64,000 nucleotides of DNA from Tetraselmis striata (lineage: Eukaryota; Chlorophyta; Chlorodendrophyceae; Chlorodendrales; Chlorodendraceae): positions 186,001-250,000 of the forward strand of contig VCJN01003309.1 of the NCBI GenBank assembly GCA_006384855.1. The letters run 5' to 3'. The notes under the pieces were generated by a model. The model was not told where the DNA came from, ran no database searches, and was given only the letters and a program-made list of their open reading frames with translations. Both the position numbers and the translations under genes were made by a program. Of the stretch, positions 55,677-64,000 are shown piece by piece; the first letter of the stretch is position 1, and every line of letters begins with the position of its first letter.

Positions 55677-56977
55677 CGCTCACGTGCGGCGCCAACGCGC
55701 CGGGCGCCATCTCGTAGATGTCGACAGGCATCGCGATGAAGGTCTTGGACGTGCTCATCACGCAGTCAACGTACGCCGCCAGCCCCGGGGGGCCCACTAG
55801 CTGCAGCAGCCCCCGCTGCCCGGCCGGCCGGTCGCCGGTCTGGTTGGCGGAGGAGATGGTGCAGAGCAGGCCCTGCAAGCCGAGCACGTGGTTGGGCGCC
55901 ATGCTGCTGACAAAGATGCGCGTGATCTGGCCGTTGCGGATGTCGGTGCTGTGGATCTGCCGCTGCAGGTCCTCGCCCGCGTTGAATGCCCACACCTCAT
56001 TCATCATCGACAGCATGGCGTTGCTGCTCAAGAAGGGCGAGCCCGTGATGTCGGGTGTGGCTAGCAGCATCACGTTCATGTGCTGCCCGCCGCAGTCCAC
56101 CTCCGCGCTGTGCACCAACGGCGCAAGACCCCCCGCGCCCGACTCCCCCATGCCGGACGCACTCCCCACCCCCACCCCCCCCCGCATCCGCCGCCCTCCC
56201 ATCGCCGGCCGCGCCCTCGTCAGGCAGCCTTCCCGCCTCCGCCTCCATCTGCAAGAGCGCCGTCTCATCCTCCGCCTCCCCGAGGTCCGCCTCCACCAGC
56301 TCCTCCGCTTCCGCTACCTTTTCCCCATCCCCCTCCTCCTCCTCCTCCTCTTCCTCCTCCTCCTCGTGTCCCTCCTCCTCCGTGATGGCCTCCTCCGTAA
56401 CATCGCCGCCACCTCCGACAAGCTCCTCCTCGCCGGTGTCGCCGTCCTCCGCGCTGGCGCTGAGCCCCAGAAAGTTGTCCAGTAGGTCGTCCTTCAGCTG
56501 CTGCAGCAGCGCCTCATCCCCCGCGCGTTCCTCCCCAAACTCCTCCGCAATCTCCAGAGCCAGCACCTCCTCCAGCTCCAATTCCACCGCCTTCATCAGC
56601 TTGCTCGCTAGCGCCGCCTTGGTTGACTGACCCCGCGGCGCGCCGCGCGCCACGAGCTCCTCGCGCAGCCCGTCGCGCGTGAATGCCTGCACCAGGCTGG
56701 CCGCCGTCAGCGCGTCTGGCCGCTTCCCCTCCGGCCACGCCACGCAGTCCAGCCCGATGCCGCTGAACCACGCCAGCTCTTCCGACGCTTCGCCGCCCCG
56801 AGCCGCCACGGGGGCCGCCGGGGCTCGCAACCCCTGCGGCGCCCACACACCCAGTGGGGGCGGAAGCGTACGACGTAGCGGCGCACGAGTCGCGCCCCGT
56901 CTGGCTGACGGCGCAGCCCCGCTGGTCCGCCGGCGTCCGGCCGCCCAACGGGGCAGGCCGGCCACCAGCGCCGCCAT
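51779..56977 (-). CDS. SAP-domain tRNase Z homologue with degenerate catalytic motifs, nine exons
   Basis: Exons: 56977-55684, 55559-55509, 55402-55316, 55205-55172, 53914-53787, 53490-53359, 52702-52568, 52391-52296, 51970-51779, about 715 residues. N-terminal transit-like leader, then a SAP motif (DGLREELVARGAPRGQSTKA), an acidic Glu-run region and a tRNase Z-type metallo-beta-lactamase fold: WAFNAGEDLQRQ (family GEGTQRQ), ITRIFVSSMAPNHVLGLQGL (family THxHxDH), VTAAACVADTPTFAFCVE, VDVEASDALGIPRGKMLAQL, VVIVAECTAPG (family GDT), CDLLLYAAQN (family HEAT), GLLLTHVSTK and VASGFDQFQFSVPRR. Most zinc ligands are absent, so cleavage of pre-tRNA 3' ends is unlikely; a structural or RNA-binding role is possible. 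The frame shifts once at the C-run near 56165-56183. Junctions of the 34-base exon are tentative. Two introns use GC donors (after 53359 and 52296). The N-half of long tRNase Z is similarly eroded, but this C-terminus is that of a short form. Confidence 0.78.
52162..52214 (-). mobile_element. mini-retroposon tail, copy 1 (in last tRNase Z intron)
   Basis: Minus-strand sequence GCTGGGGCGGCTTCGGCCGA, TGTCCCGGGCGAA and (CTTTA)4, 53 bases. Flanks are CGGCAACCCG (52152-52161) and CGGCAAACCCG (52214-52224), an imperfect 10-11 base duplication. It lies in the intron between 52296 and 51970, opposite in orientation to copy 2. Confidence 0.7.
52513..52551 (+). repeat. 39-base G homopolymer
   Basis: On the sense strand of the tRNase Z gene this is a 39-C tract beginning 16 bases after the donor at 52567. 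It is the longest homopolymer in the window. Confidence 0.9.
52948..53001 (+). mobile_element. mini-retroposon tail, copy 2 (in tRNase Z intron)
   Basis: 54 bases: GCTGGGGCGGCTTCGGCCGA, TGTCCCGGGGCGAA and (CTTTA)4. It has a perfect 9-bp flanking duplication, CCACGAAAA (52939-52947 and 53002-53010). Repeat-tailed end plus variable-length duplication is the signature of LINE-driven retroposition of a short RNA. Confidence 0.78.
53704..53762 (+). repeat. (TG)n microsatellite next to a G-run
   Basis: About 28 TG units at 53704-53762, directly followed by a 16-G run (53766-53781). Lies in a tRNase Z intron beside a 5' splice site. Confidence 0.9.
54711..55100 (+). repeat. (TA)n tract and ATGTATAC-rich DNA in the long tRNase Z intron
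   Basis: 54711-54752 is TA dinucleotide repeat; 54790-55100 is a degenerate mix of ATGT, ATAC and TATA units. It forms much of the 1257-base intron between 55171 and 53915. No coding content. Confidence 0.8.
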
Positions 56978-57250
56978 CCCGCCGCCGGGCGCACCAAGCT
57001 CGCCTGTGGAAGGTGCCCGGGAATTCGCGAGGAAGGCGGCGGATGTGCGGGGGCGGCCTGGCGACGCCCTATGGGGGTGGTCAACACACGTTGTCGCCTG
57101 AGGTGTGTTCGGTGCCAATGCGCGCAATGCTCCCCATCACTCCGCCGCCGCCACTATTAACTGAGGATTACCTGTATCAGTGATTGGTTTTGTTACACGG
57201 GGTGATGGGTTAGAATGTAGCCGAGTCTGGCGCAGGCAAAGCACTACATT
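56978..57250. other. 5' flank of the tRNase Z-like gene
   Basis: The frame is open upstream to 57127, so the start could lie earlier. The region contains no other gene and runs into the paired repeat element. Confidence 0.3.
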
Positions 57251-58124
57251 CCCCTACCTCTTGGGTTGAGCGGAGGAAAAGGAGAGCCGCGTCCGAAATC
57301 GCCTGGAATATGAGAGAATCAATACCGGTTACAATACGGTTTTATCACGGAGTTTTAGGCGTCCGTCCTCCGTCCTCCAGTGCTGCGTCTTCGCGTATGA
57401 ACCGTCATACGTTCGATCTGTGATCGTTTGATTTCTAGGATGACCTCCGAAGACGGCAAGATTCTCAATGGATGCGCGTGTATTCTAGCCCAGGCACGTC
57501 ATGTATTCGTCTGAAACGCCAAAATAACGCGGTACCGCAGCGCGTTTTTATTGCTGAATCAGCAAGCGAGACTCGCCCTCTATATTTATACAGCGACTAT
57601 ATACACGGTGGTCCGAGGATATGCTGTAACATGATGGTAGTGTAAAAAGGGGTCGCCGCGGTGCGGGGGCAGTCCGCCGACCCGGGGCCCGGCGTCCGTC
57701 GACGGACGGGCGACGGTCGAACGACGGCGTCCGGCGTCCGGTGCCGGTACAGGCGGCGGGCGTGGCGATTCGCGCCGTGCCCGCCCCGTAGACCTGACGA
57801 CCGGCCCGACCTGCGCGGCCTCGTGCGGGATGCGGGCCGCCTGTAGGCGGCTTGTACTGTATTGCTGATCTTGCAGTGCTGTTTTTTTTTTTTTTCCTTT
57901 AGCGGTGGGTTGGGTACCGGCCTTTTTGTAATGCACACCAGTAGTCGGCGGCCCGCTTTTACGCGGCTTGCAGATTTAATCTGTTTTACAAAATAATACG
58001 TCTCTGTTGAAAAATAAATTACTGACAGATCTAACGCTAAAAGCATTATTACCCGGAAACAACAGTATTACAAGATCAACACTACTGTACACGGCCGCAC
58101 CACGCTCAACCCAAGAGGTAGGGG
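57251..58124 (+). mobile_element. inverted-end element, copy A
   Basis: An 874-bp unit that starts CCCCTACCTCTTGGGTTGAG and ends with the exact complement, CTCAACCCAAGAGGTAGGGG: about 21-bp terminal inverted repeats. Inside are a homopolymer T run, the hairpin GCGGGCCGCCTGTAGGCGGC and GTAATGCACACCAG. Similarity to copy B continues 38 bases past the right end. No transposase-like ORF; a non-autonomous DNA transposon is likely. No clear target duplication. Confidence 0.6.
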
Positions 58125-58560
58125 CACCTCCACAGATCCCCGGCGCGAAGCGCCGCTTAGTGTAGACGCTACCGTAGTAATTTATCTTTTTGGTTACAGG
58201 GAGAGCGTCAAGAGAATGCACGGAAAGTACTGGGGAAGGACACCGTACACCGCGTAGTAATCGTCCCGCTGCGTCCTCGTCGCGCTGCGCCCGACACCGC
58301 GCGCTTCGCTTACCGCCGTGCACATACGATTTGCGGATAAATAATGACGTTTTCGAACCCCCCCCCCCCCCCCCCCCCCCCCCCACCTCCCCCCATCCGC
58401 GCGCCCGCGAAGAGGAAAACCGTATATTAAATTGGAGGAATAATACAGCATACATCACGAATATATCATGAGAACTCCGAAAGAGAGGTGCAAAACAATT
58501 CATTATTCTATGGCCCTGCGAACCGTATTTTATTCTACGGTAAGCCGGTATTCACAGATT
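58125..58560. other. spacer between the two inverted-end elements
   Basis: About 0.4 kb with a 27-base C-run (58358-58384). The first 38 bases also follow copy B. No gene seen. Confidence 0.4.
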
Positions 58561-59473
58561 CCCCTACCTCTTGGGTTGAGCGGAGGAAAAGGAGAGCCGC
58601 GTCCGAAATCGCCTGGAATACGAGAGAATCGATACCGGTTACAATACGGTTTTATCACGGATTTTTAGGCGTCCGTCCTCCGTCCGTCCTCGTGTGCTGC
58701 GTCTTCGTGAATGAACCGTCATACGTTCGATCTGTGCTCGTTTGATTTCTAGGCACACCTCCGAAGACGGTAAGGTTCTGAATTGATGCGCGTGTATTCT
58801 AGCCCAGGCACGTCATATATTCGTCTGAAACGCCAAAATAACGCGGTACCGCAGCGCGTTTTTATTGCTGAATCAGCAAGCGAGGCTATTCAGCGACTAT
58901 TCCTTACCTATACGGTAGTCCAAGTATGGTGCTGTAAAAAGGGGTCGCCGCGGTGCGGGGGCAGTCCGCCGACCCGGGGCCCGGCGTCCGTCGACGGACG
59001 GGCGACGGTCGAGCGGCGGCGTCCGGCGTCCGGTGCCGGTACAGGCGGCGGGCGTGGCGATTCGCGCCGTGCCCGCCCCGTAGACCTGACGACCGGCCCG
59101 ACCTGCGCGGCCTCGTGCGGGATGCGGGCCGCCTGTAGGCGGCTTGTACTGTATTGCTGATCTTGCAGTGCTGTTTTTTTTTTTTTTTTTTGGGTAGTAC
59201 AACTTTTAGCGGTGGGTTGGGTACCGGCCTTTTTGTAATGCACACCAGTAGTCAGCGGCCCGCTTTTACGCGGCTTGCAGATTTAATCTGTTTTACAAAA
59301 TAAATTAATACGTCTCTTTTTGAAAAATAAATTACTGACAAATCTATCTAACGCTAAAAGCATTATTACCCGGAAACAACAGTATTATTACAGGATCAAC
59401 ACTACTGTACAAGCCGGCTAAAAGCGGCCCGTATCCCGCACGGCCGCACCACGCTCAACCCAAGAGGTAGGGG
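58561..59473 (+). mobile_element. inverted-end element, copy B
   Basis: 913 bp, roughly 92-95 percent like copy A and in the same orientation, with identical ends. Differences include a longer T run and an extra ~28-base segment near 59411-59439 that complements the internal hairpin sequence (CGGCTAAAAGCGGCCCG). Direct duplication of a whole element or two insertions of one family. Confidence 0.6.
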
Positions 59474-59577
59474 CACCTCCACAAATCCCCGGCGCGAAGC
59501 GCCGCTTAGTATTGAAATGCACGAGAGAAAACTGCAGATGAGAACTAAACCGGTAAATAAGGTTTCTATCGCGTAAC

Positions 59578-61557
59578 TCAACGTAACCTAATGTAAAGTA
59601 ACTTTAATATGTCAATACTGGCGGACAAGGTACATCCCTTGTCCACACGGTTGAGCGGTCGTCTTGTACGCGAGAGGTCCCAGTACCGATTCCTCTCCGA
59701 CGTATTTTCGGCAATACCGTCCCGGCGGCTTCCACCTGGGTCGGGAGACAAAAGCGGAGCCAATACTTCGCCTTGTGTTGCATGCAATGCTTGAGCAATT
59801 TCCATGCGTGATGATGCAGGGCATGGGCGTACCGACGGTTGGGCTTGGTAGATATATAGGAGCTTGCTCATCATGCTGGCGTCCACCTCCTCGTGTAGCT
59901 CCGCCGCCTTGCGGCGCATGTAGCCATGCACGTACCATGGCGATCCGAGCGGCACGTTGAGGACATGGATGCCGTGGTGACCATCCATGTCGAGCCACTC
60001 GATGTCGGCCGGAGCCTCGCGCTGCGCGGCCTCCATGTCCGCGGTGTACGTGTGCATCTTGTCTAAGCGCGCCTCAAACCCCTCGGAGGCCTTGATGGAC
60101 GTGGGCAAGGCGTGAAGGGCCGGCCAAACGTGCTCCGGCGGGCCTACCAAATATCCTCCGCGTTGAAGCGCGCCGGCCCGCCAATGGTCTCCAGCGTGGT
60201 GTCTCACTCCTCCACTACTTCGGGGTGAATCGCGACGCATAAGGATCTCGTGGCGAACGGCGCGCCATGTTGCACGTTGTCCTCCGACCGAAGAGGGGCG
60301 GACCGATCGTCCACGAGCAGAAAAGCATCCGTGGGCAGGGAGTAGGCTAGCAACGCGGGAATAAATGGGTGAAGAGGAGAGCAATAAATATGGCTTTGGA
60401 TGATGGTGCAGCGCCACGCCTCGTTGCAAGCGTTGCGAAGATCAGTGTGGACGATGACGGCGCGCGGGCCGGGCATCTCGGTGATAAGGCGGACCCCGCG
60501 CGGCTCCGCCTCACTGACTGCCAGAGGCCGAGCGTCCGGGACACCGCCCGCGCCTACTTTATTGACAAGGGCCACAAGCCTTGCATAGCCTAATAGGCGA
60601 CTAGCCGATTCAACCAGCCGGGTAGGCGACCTTGGAGGTATACATGTAGGTCACCTCCGGCATAGCGCGAAGTAATTGTCGCATATGCCGCGACGCCGGG
60701 GCATATTCGCCCACGAAGCAACGTAGATACTCGTTGCGCATGCCTGAGGGCCCCACCGCCATGTGCTGCTTGAGCTGTTGGTATACGGCACGCGCAGGTC
60801 CACCGTCATGGCGGCCTTGTCGATTGGAGTATCATACGCAGCGTCTGGTTTCCGGTGGCTACGGGACGGGGGCTTGTCACGCAGCTGAGCGAGGATAGCA
60901 AGACCGGATATGTCGCCCATTCCCTTGGAAGACATGCGGTCCGCCGCTCAAGAGATCTCTCCGTCCTCTACCGCCAACGCCACAACGGTGTCCGCGGTGC
61001 CCAAGAGCAACGCCGCAAAGAGGTTAGCATCCGCCCGAGGATGGCGGGCATGTCCCGCATAGATCGCCTCGGTGCGGGCGTCATCCCATGGCCGCACGAA
61101 TTCGGCCATGCGCCGCTCTGCGGATGCGTGGAAGCGCCACGCCAAGGTTTGCTACCGCCGCCGCCCGACTCGGCTTGGGGTTTGCTCCGAAACCAGTGAA
61201 AGCAATTCAAAAGATCCGATCATGTCATATACACGCGGGCAACCGCATATATAGCCATACAGCGGTACACGGGCAGCCGAGTACTGGTATACCGCGCTAT
61301 ACTCGTATCGACACCGGGCAGCCGAGTATCGGTACGAGTATAGCTAACACCCTTCGCAAGAGCCGCGGCAGCAAATGCTTCCACTTCAACGCCCTATCCA
61401 ACGCCACGGGGTCGTGTGATACATGTTCAAGGTAACGTGCATGACTGCCGGCACCTAATTCGCCCACAGAAATTTCGAGGACAAATTTGGGGGACCCGCA
61501 ATATAGTTTCCCGTCAGGATCGTTGCGCCGAATCCTGCTGATCTGAAAGGCCGGCAA
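59578..61557 (-). pseudogene. worn reverse transcriptase of a second LINE group
   Basis: The minus strand encodes RT-like pieces in order: DPVALDRALKWKHLLPRLLR (N-terminal region, near 61.4 kb), RPLAVSEAEPRGVRLI, VIVHTDLRNACNEAW (motif A), SEDNVQHGAPFATRSLCVAI and HPEV (motif B, about 60240-60330), then in another frame HALPTSIKASEGFEARLDKM and HGIHVLNVPLGSPWYVHGYM (regions after the active site). The YADD motif is not recognisable. Reading frame changes several times and stops occur, so it is dead. It differs clearly from both other LINEs here; the single-ORF style with NACNEA is closer to the R2-like group. Confidence 0.6.
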
Positions 61558-62480
61558 TAAGGAAGGGCATCTCCGTGTGACGAGGGCTGCCGGATTAATC
61601 CGCGTGGTTGAATAATATCATCATCACTGCGGGTGAACGTGCGTGGAGGTCAATTTTGACTGCGAGAGGGGGGGGGGGGGGGCGAGCGGCAGCACTTCCA
61701 AATATGGTGACCCCCAAAGCTACGAGTTTTCACAATAACTGCACCGCCCCCCACCCCCTTTTCAAACGCGCCGTATACCCGTGTACCGGTGCAAAGGCGG
61801 AGGATGCTGCCCCAAGAATTTCATGAGCCGATGTCGTGCCACCTACGGGCACCGTGCGACTGGGAGCACCCCCCCCCCCCCTCTCCTCCTTCCCCCCCGG
61901 GTCGCCCTCTATGGCCGGTAGGACCGCGAGCCGGCGCGGATTGTGAGCATCATCTTTATAAACACGTATGGGTTGATAGTGAAGGGATACAACCGTATTA
62001 TGACTCGGATATTATCATATTAGCGCTGGCGCAAGTATCCCCGGTGGCTAGCTTCACTCCCCAGCCAAATCAGCCATGCGACCAATAAATCACACCCCCT
62101 CGTGGCTCGGGACATGCGCGAGTGGACTCAGCCTAGGGTGGGCGCAAGGGAATGGGCGAGAGAGGCGAGCGTGTTTGTCCGGACCGCCAGCGCAGCAAGC
62201 GCCATCATCCCCGCTTTGCTATTGCGGGACGAACACGCAGTAGTCGCGAGGTCGCGATTTTGTACTGCGCTGCCTACATAATATAGGTATCGGAATGACG
62301 GTATCCGTATAGTTTAAGTCGAACGTGAAAATGTTGTGTTCGCTTCACACTCCTCATATCCCGCGTGGAGTTGGAAACCCAACAACCCTCCGAGGGCATA
62401 TTGATCGCCACACCTACCCCCCAAACATGTCCGCATGCTCGCCCCATAGAGACAAGTAAAGGGCGGAAGAATCGAGGTGA
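61558..62480. other. gene-free stretch
   Basis: A G-run at 61670-61682 and a C-run near 61869. No credible ORF. Confidence 0.35.
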
Positions 62481-62489
62481 CCGGATAAG

Positions 62490-63178
62490 TGGACGGTCCG
62501 GGGTTGAACTGCGATTTCCCGGTCTCATTTTCGTGGTGCACAGTGAGTTGTACTGGGCGAGACCGTGATGCAAATCCTCCTCATTGTTCCTTGATAATCG
62601 CCGCCACACTTTGGTTGCATGAGTTCACTGGTCGTTCTGGCCATCATACTACCCGGGAACTTAGCTGACCGGGGCGCTTAATGGTAGAGCGAGTGACTAA
62701 GAATATATGTCAGTCGGTGGCTCGATATCGGCCGGGCCGTGAATGCATACAGTCGTCACTGCATGTCCGTACATGTACTGTCTTATCCCGTAATAAAGAC
62801 GAAGTGATTCGATACCAGCGTACGTCGCGACTTGAATGTGGTCTTTAAAAAAGGGCTGAAGCATGGATAGGTTGGCTGGTCCCATCTCGCCTATAGGCCG
62901 TATGTCTGGATTACGAGTATTTTGATCCCGTGGCACTACCGGCAATCCTTTACAAGCCACGTTGTCTGTCCGCACGGTAGAGCGGTGGTCTCCGACTCAA
63001 GACGAGGTCCCCGGATCGATCCCCGGCACTAAAAAATCAGGGTGATATATATCGACCGGGCCCGTGCGTGTCCCGGGTTTACCCGGTTGATGCATTAGCC
63101 CGTCGTCGGGGTTCGAATCAGGCGACGGTCTAATGGCTATGCCAAATCTACGACTACATTTGGGGCACCATGTCAAGT
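62490..63178 (+). repeat. cluster of tRNA-like (Pol III box-like) sequences
   Basis: Two stretches carry A-box- and B-box-like motifs about 35-45 bases apart: AATGGTAGAGCGAGTGAC with GGCTCGATATC (62680-62735), and CACGGTAGAGCGGTGGTC with GGATCGATCCC (62973-63025). A third has only a B-like GGGGTTCGAATCAGG (63107-63121) and a weaker one GGGGTTGAACTGCG lies at 62500. None folds into a good tRNA cloverleaf, so they are better read as heads of tRNA-derived SINEs than tRNA genes. Confidence 0.4.
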
Positions 63179-63222
63179 GCTGGGGCGGTTTCTGCCGATG
63201 ACCCGGGGCGAACTTTACTTTT
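63179..63222 (+). mobile_element. mini-retroposon tail, copy 3
   Basis: GCTGGGGCGGTTTCTGCCGA, TGACCCGGGGCGAAC and TTTACTTTTA match the two copies in the tRNase Z introns with four or five changes and a shorter tail. It directly follows the tRNA-like cluster and may be the end of a longer SINE whose body lies upstream. Confidence 0.55.
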
Positions 63223-63350
63223 AGTCGCTGTCGCGCGCGTGGGTGTATTCGTCGATAATAAAAACTTCCAAATAACTATCCACGGCACCTTTTGATTTCA
63301 TCGTGGTTTTCGCACAGGGAATCCTTTATATTTGTAGTGACACACTGACA

Positions 63351-63727
63351 CGAGCTAGCTGCAAAAGGCGATTAGGAAATCACCCAAAAAGAAAATATAG
63401 GAAACGTCCTACAACAATTGCGAGGTGGAAACAACACAAGAAGAGGGTGCGGAATGACCACGGGCAAACGCATCAGACTTGGCCGTCTGCACTCCTGCAG
63501 AGAGAATGCTGCCCAGGGTACCATGCACGCACGCAAAGACTCGCTGCAACAACCCCAAACCCTGAACCGAGCGAAAGGTGATGGCGGAACTCATCGGGTT
63601 GGTTGGCGACAAAGTTCCGAAGAGCCTGGACGGACTTGCCACGTAGGAAGCATGAAGTCGGGGCGGAAGGACCGCCAGGGAAGTTGCGCACAGCAAGCAA
63701 CACCGTGAAGATGTAGACCACCGTCAA
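63351..63727 (-). mobile_element. 5'-truncated 3' end of the R2-like LINE
   Basis: The minus strand encodes VYIFTVLLAVRNFPGGPSAP, SVQALRNFVANQPDEFRHHL and, in a shifted frame, GLLQRVFACVHGTLGSILSA, matching the C-terminus of the 8629-12357 ORF, then the shared 3' UTR ending CGCCTTTTGCAGCTAGCTCG. One small frameshift region is visible near 63575. Confidence 0.8.
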
Positions 63728-64000
63728 AGCGGTTTTTCCGAGGCGACCTAATATTTATCCTTTATATTTAAATTCTTGTATTTTCGCATCCACGCGCGCG
63801 CGGCGGCCCTCCCGCGTGTGCTGACCCAATAACACGGTTTTGTCGCTGCTGAATACCACCCCACGACTACCCGGTACCCCGGGCATGGCGTACCTGCAGT
63901 TGGCGACTACCTGTACTATCCTATCAACATATATTTCAAGGTGTCAACGTGTATAAGAGGGTTTATGTATATCCCACTGGCATTCCGTCGTCTTAAAAGG
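63728..64000. other. window end, nothing assigned
   Basis: No ORF or repeat recognised. Confidence 0.4.

Noticed and set aside
55718-56485. Plus-strand ORF of 255 codons opposite the tRNase Z exon
   Set aside because: Ser/Pro/Leu low-complexity antisense of the acidic region; no motif.
62973-63025. A true tRNA gene
   Set aside because: A- and B-box-like motifs are present, but acceptor, anticodon and T stems do not pair properly.

Overview
The window reads as nuclear DNA of a green alga (Chlorophyta or a close relative); this is inferred from style, not from a marker gene. The support is: GC-rich coding sequence in small exons; introns whose 5' splice sites are mostly GTGAG, GTGCG or GTGGG; TGTAA polyadenylation-type motifs some 190-390 bases after several stops; and gene content (SLC35-type Golgi transporters, a secreted alpha carbonic anhydrase, a plant-like tRNase Z relative). 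There are no operons, rRNA genes or CRISPR arrays. G or C homopolymers of 20-39 bases recur, and many of them lie in introns.

Seven host genes can be built with phase-consistent splice junctions: a RING-H2 protein with an unrecognised C-terminal region (216-1358, +); a PAPS-type transporter (2877-4421, -); an NCBP3-like cap/RNA-binding protein with three RAERFG-type motifs (14423-16574, -); an eight-exon nucleotide-sugar transporter of the TPT/KT group (22658-25449, +); a secreted Asn-ladder repeat protein (27005-29122, -); a secreted alpha carbonic anhydrase (49192-51147, +); and, convergent with it, a nine-exon SAP-domain tRNase Z homologue whose catalytic motifs are nearly all lost (51779-56977, -). 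The two transporters, the carbonic anhydrase and the repeat protein all point to the secretory pathway and cell surface. I see no physical or regulatory link between them.

The rest is mostly mobile DNA. An R2-like (restriction-like endonuclease) non-LTR element fills 7950-12421, and 5'-truncated 3' ends of the same family lie at 5193, 12646 and 63351. An APE-type LINE fills 35268-39609, with 3' fragments at 31083-34975 and 47884-48351. The first of those fragments is split by a whole-looking PIF/Harbinger-type DNA transposon (31202-34803) with perfect 39-bp terminal inverted repeats, a DDE transposase and a spliced accessory gene. A worn RT fossil of a second LINE group lies at 59578-61557. 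Non-coding repeats include a roughly 1.2-kb family (29.6, 43.1 and 45.7 kb), a direct pair of roughly 0.9-kb elements with inverted ends (57251-59473), small hairpin elements, a minisatellite at 18.6 kb, and a tRNA-like cluster at 62.5-63.2 kb.

The most unusual observations are the apparently non-catalytic tRNase Z with a SAP domain; two 53-54-base retroposon tails, each with target-site duplications, sitting in opposite orientation in two introns of that same gene; C-tracts placed 5-25 bases downstream of at least nine 5' splice sites; and the secreted ladder-repeat protein. Stretches 4.4-7.9, 12.9-14.4, 19.0-22.6, 25.5-27.0, 39.6-47.9 and 61.6-64.0 kb hold no gene that I can support firmly.
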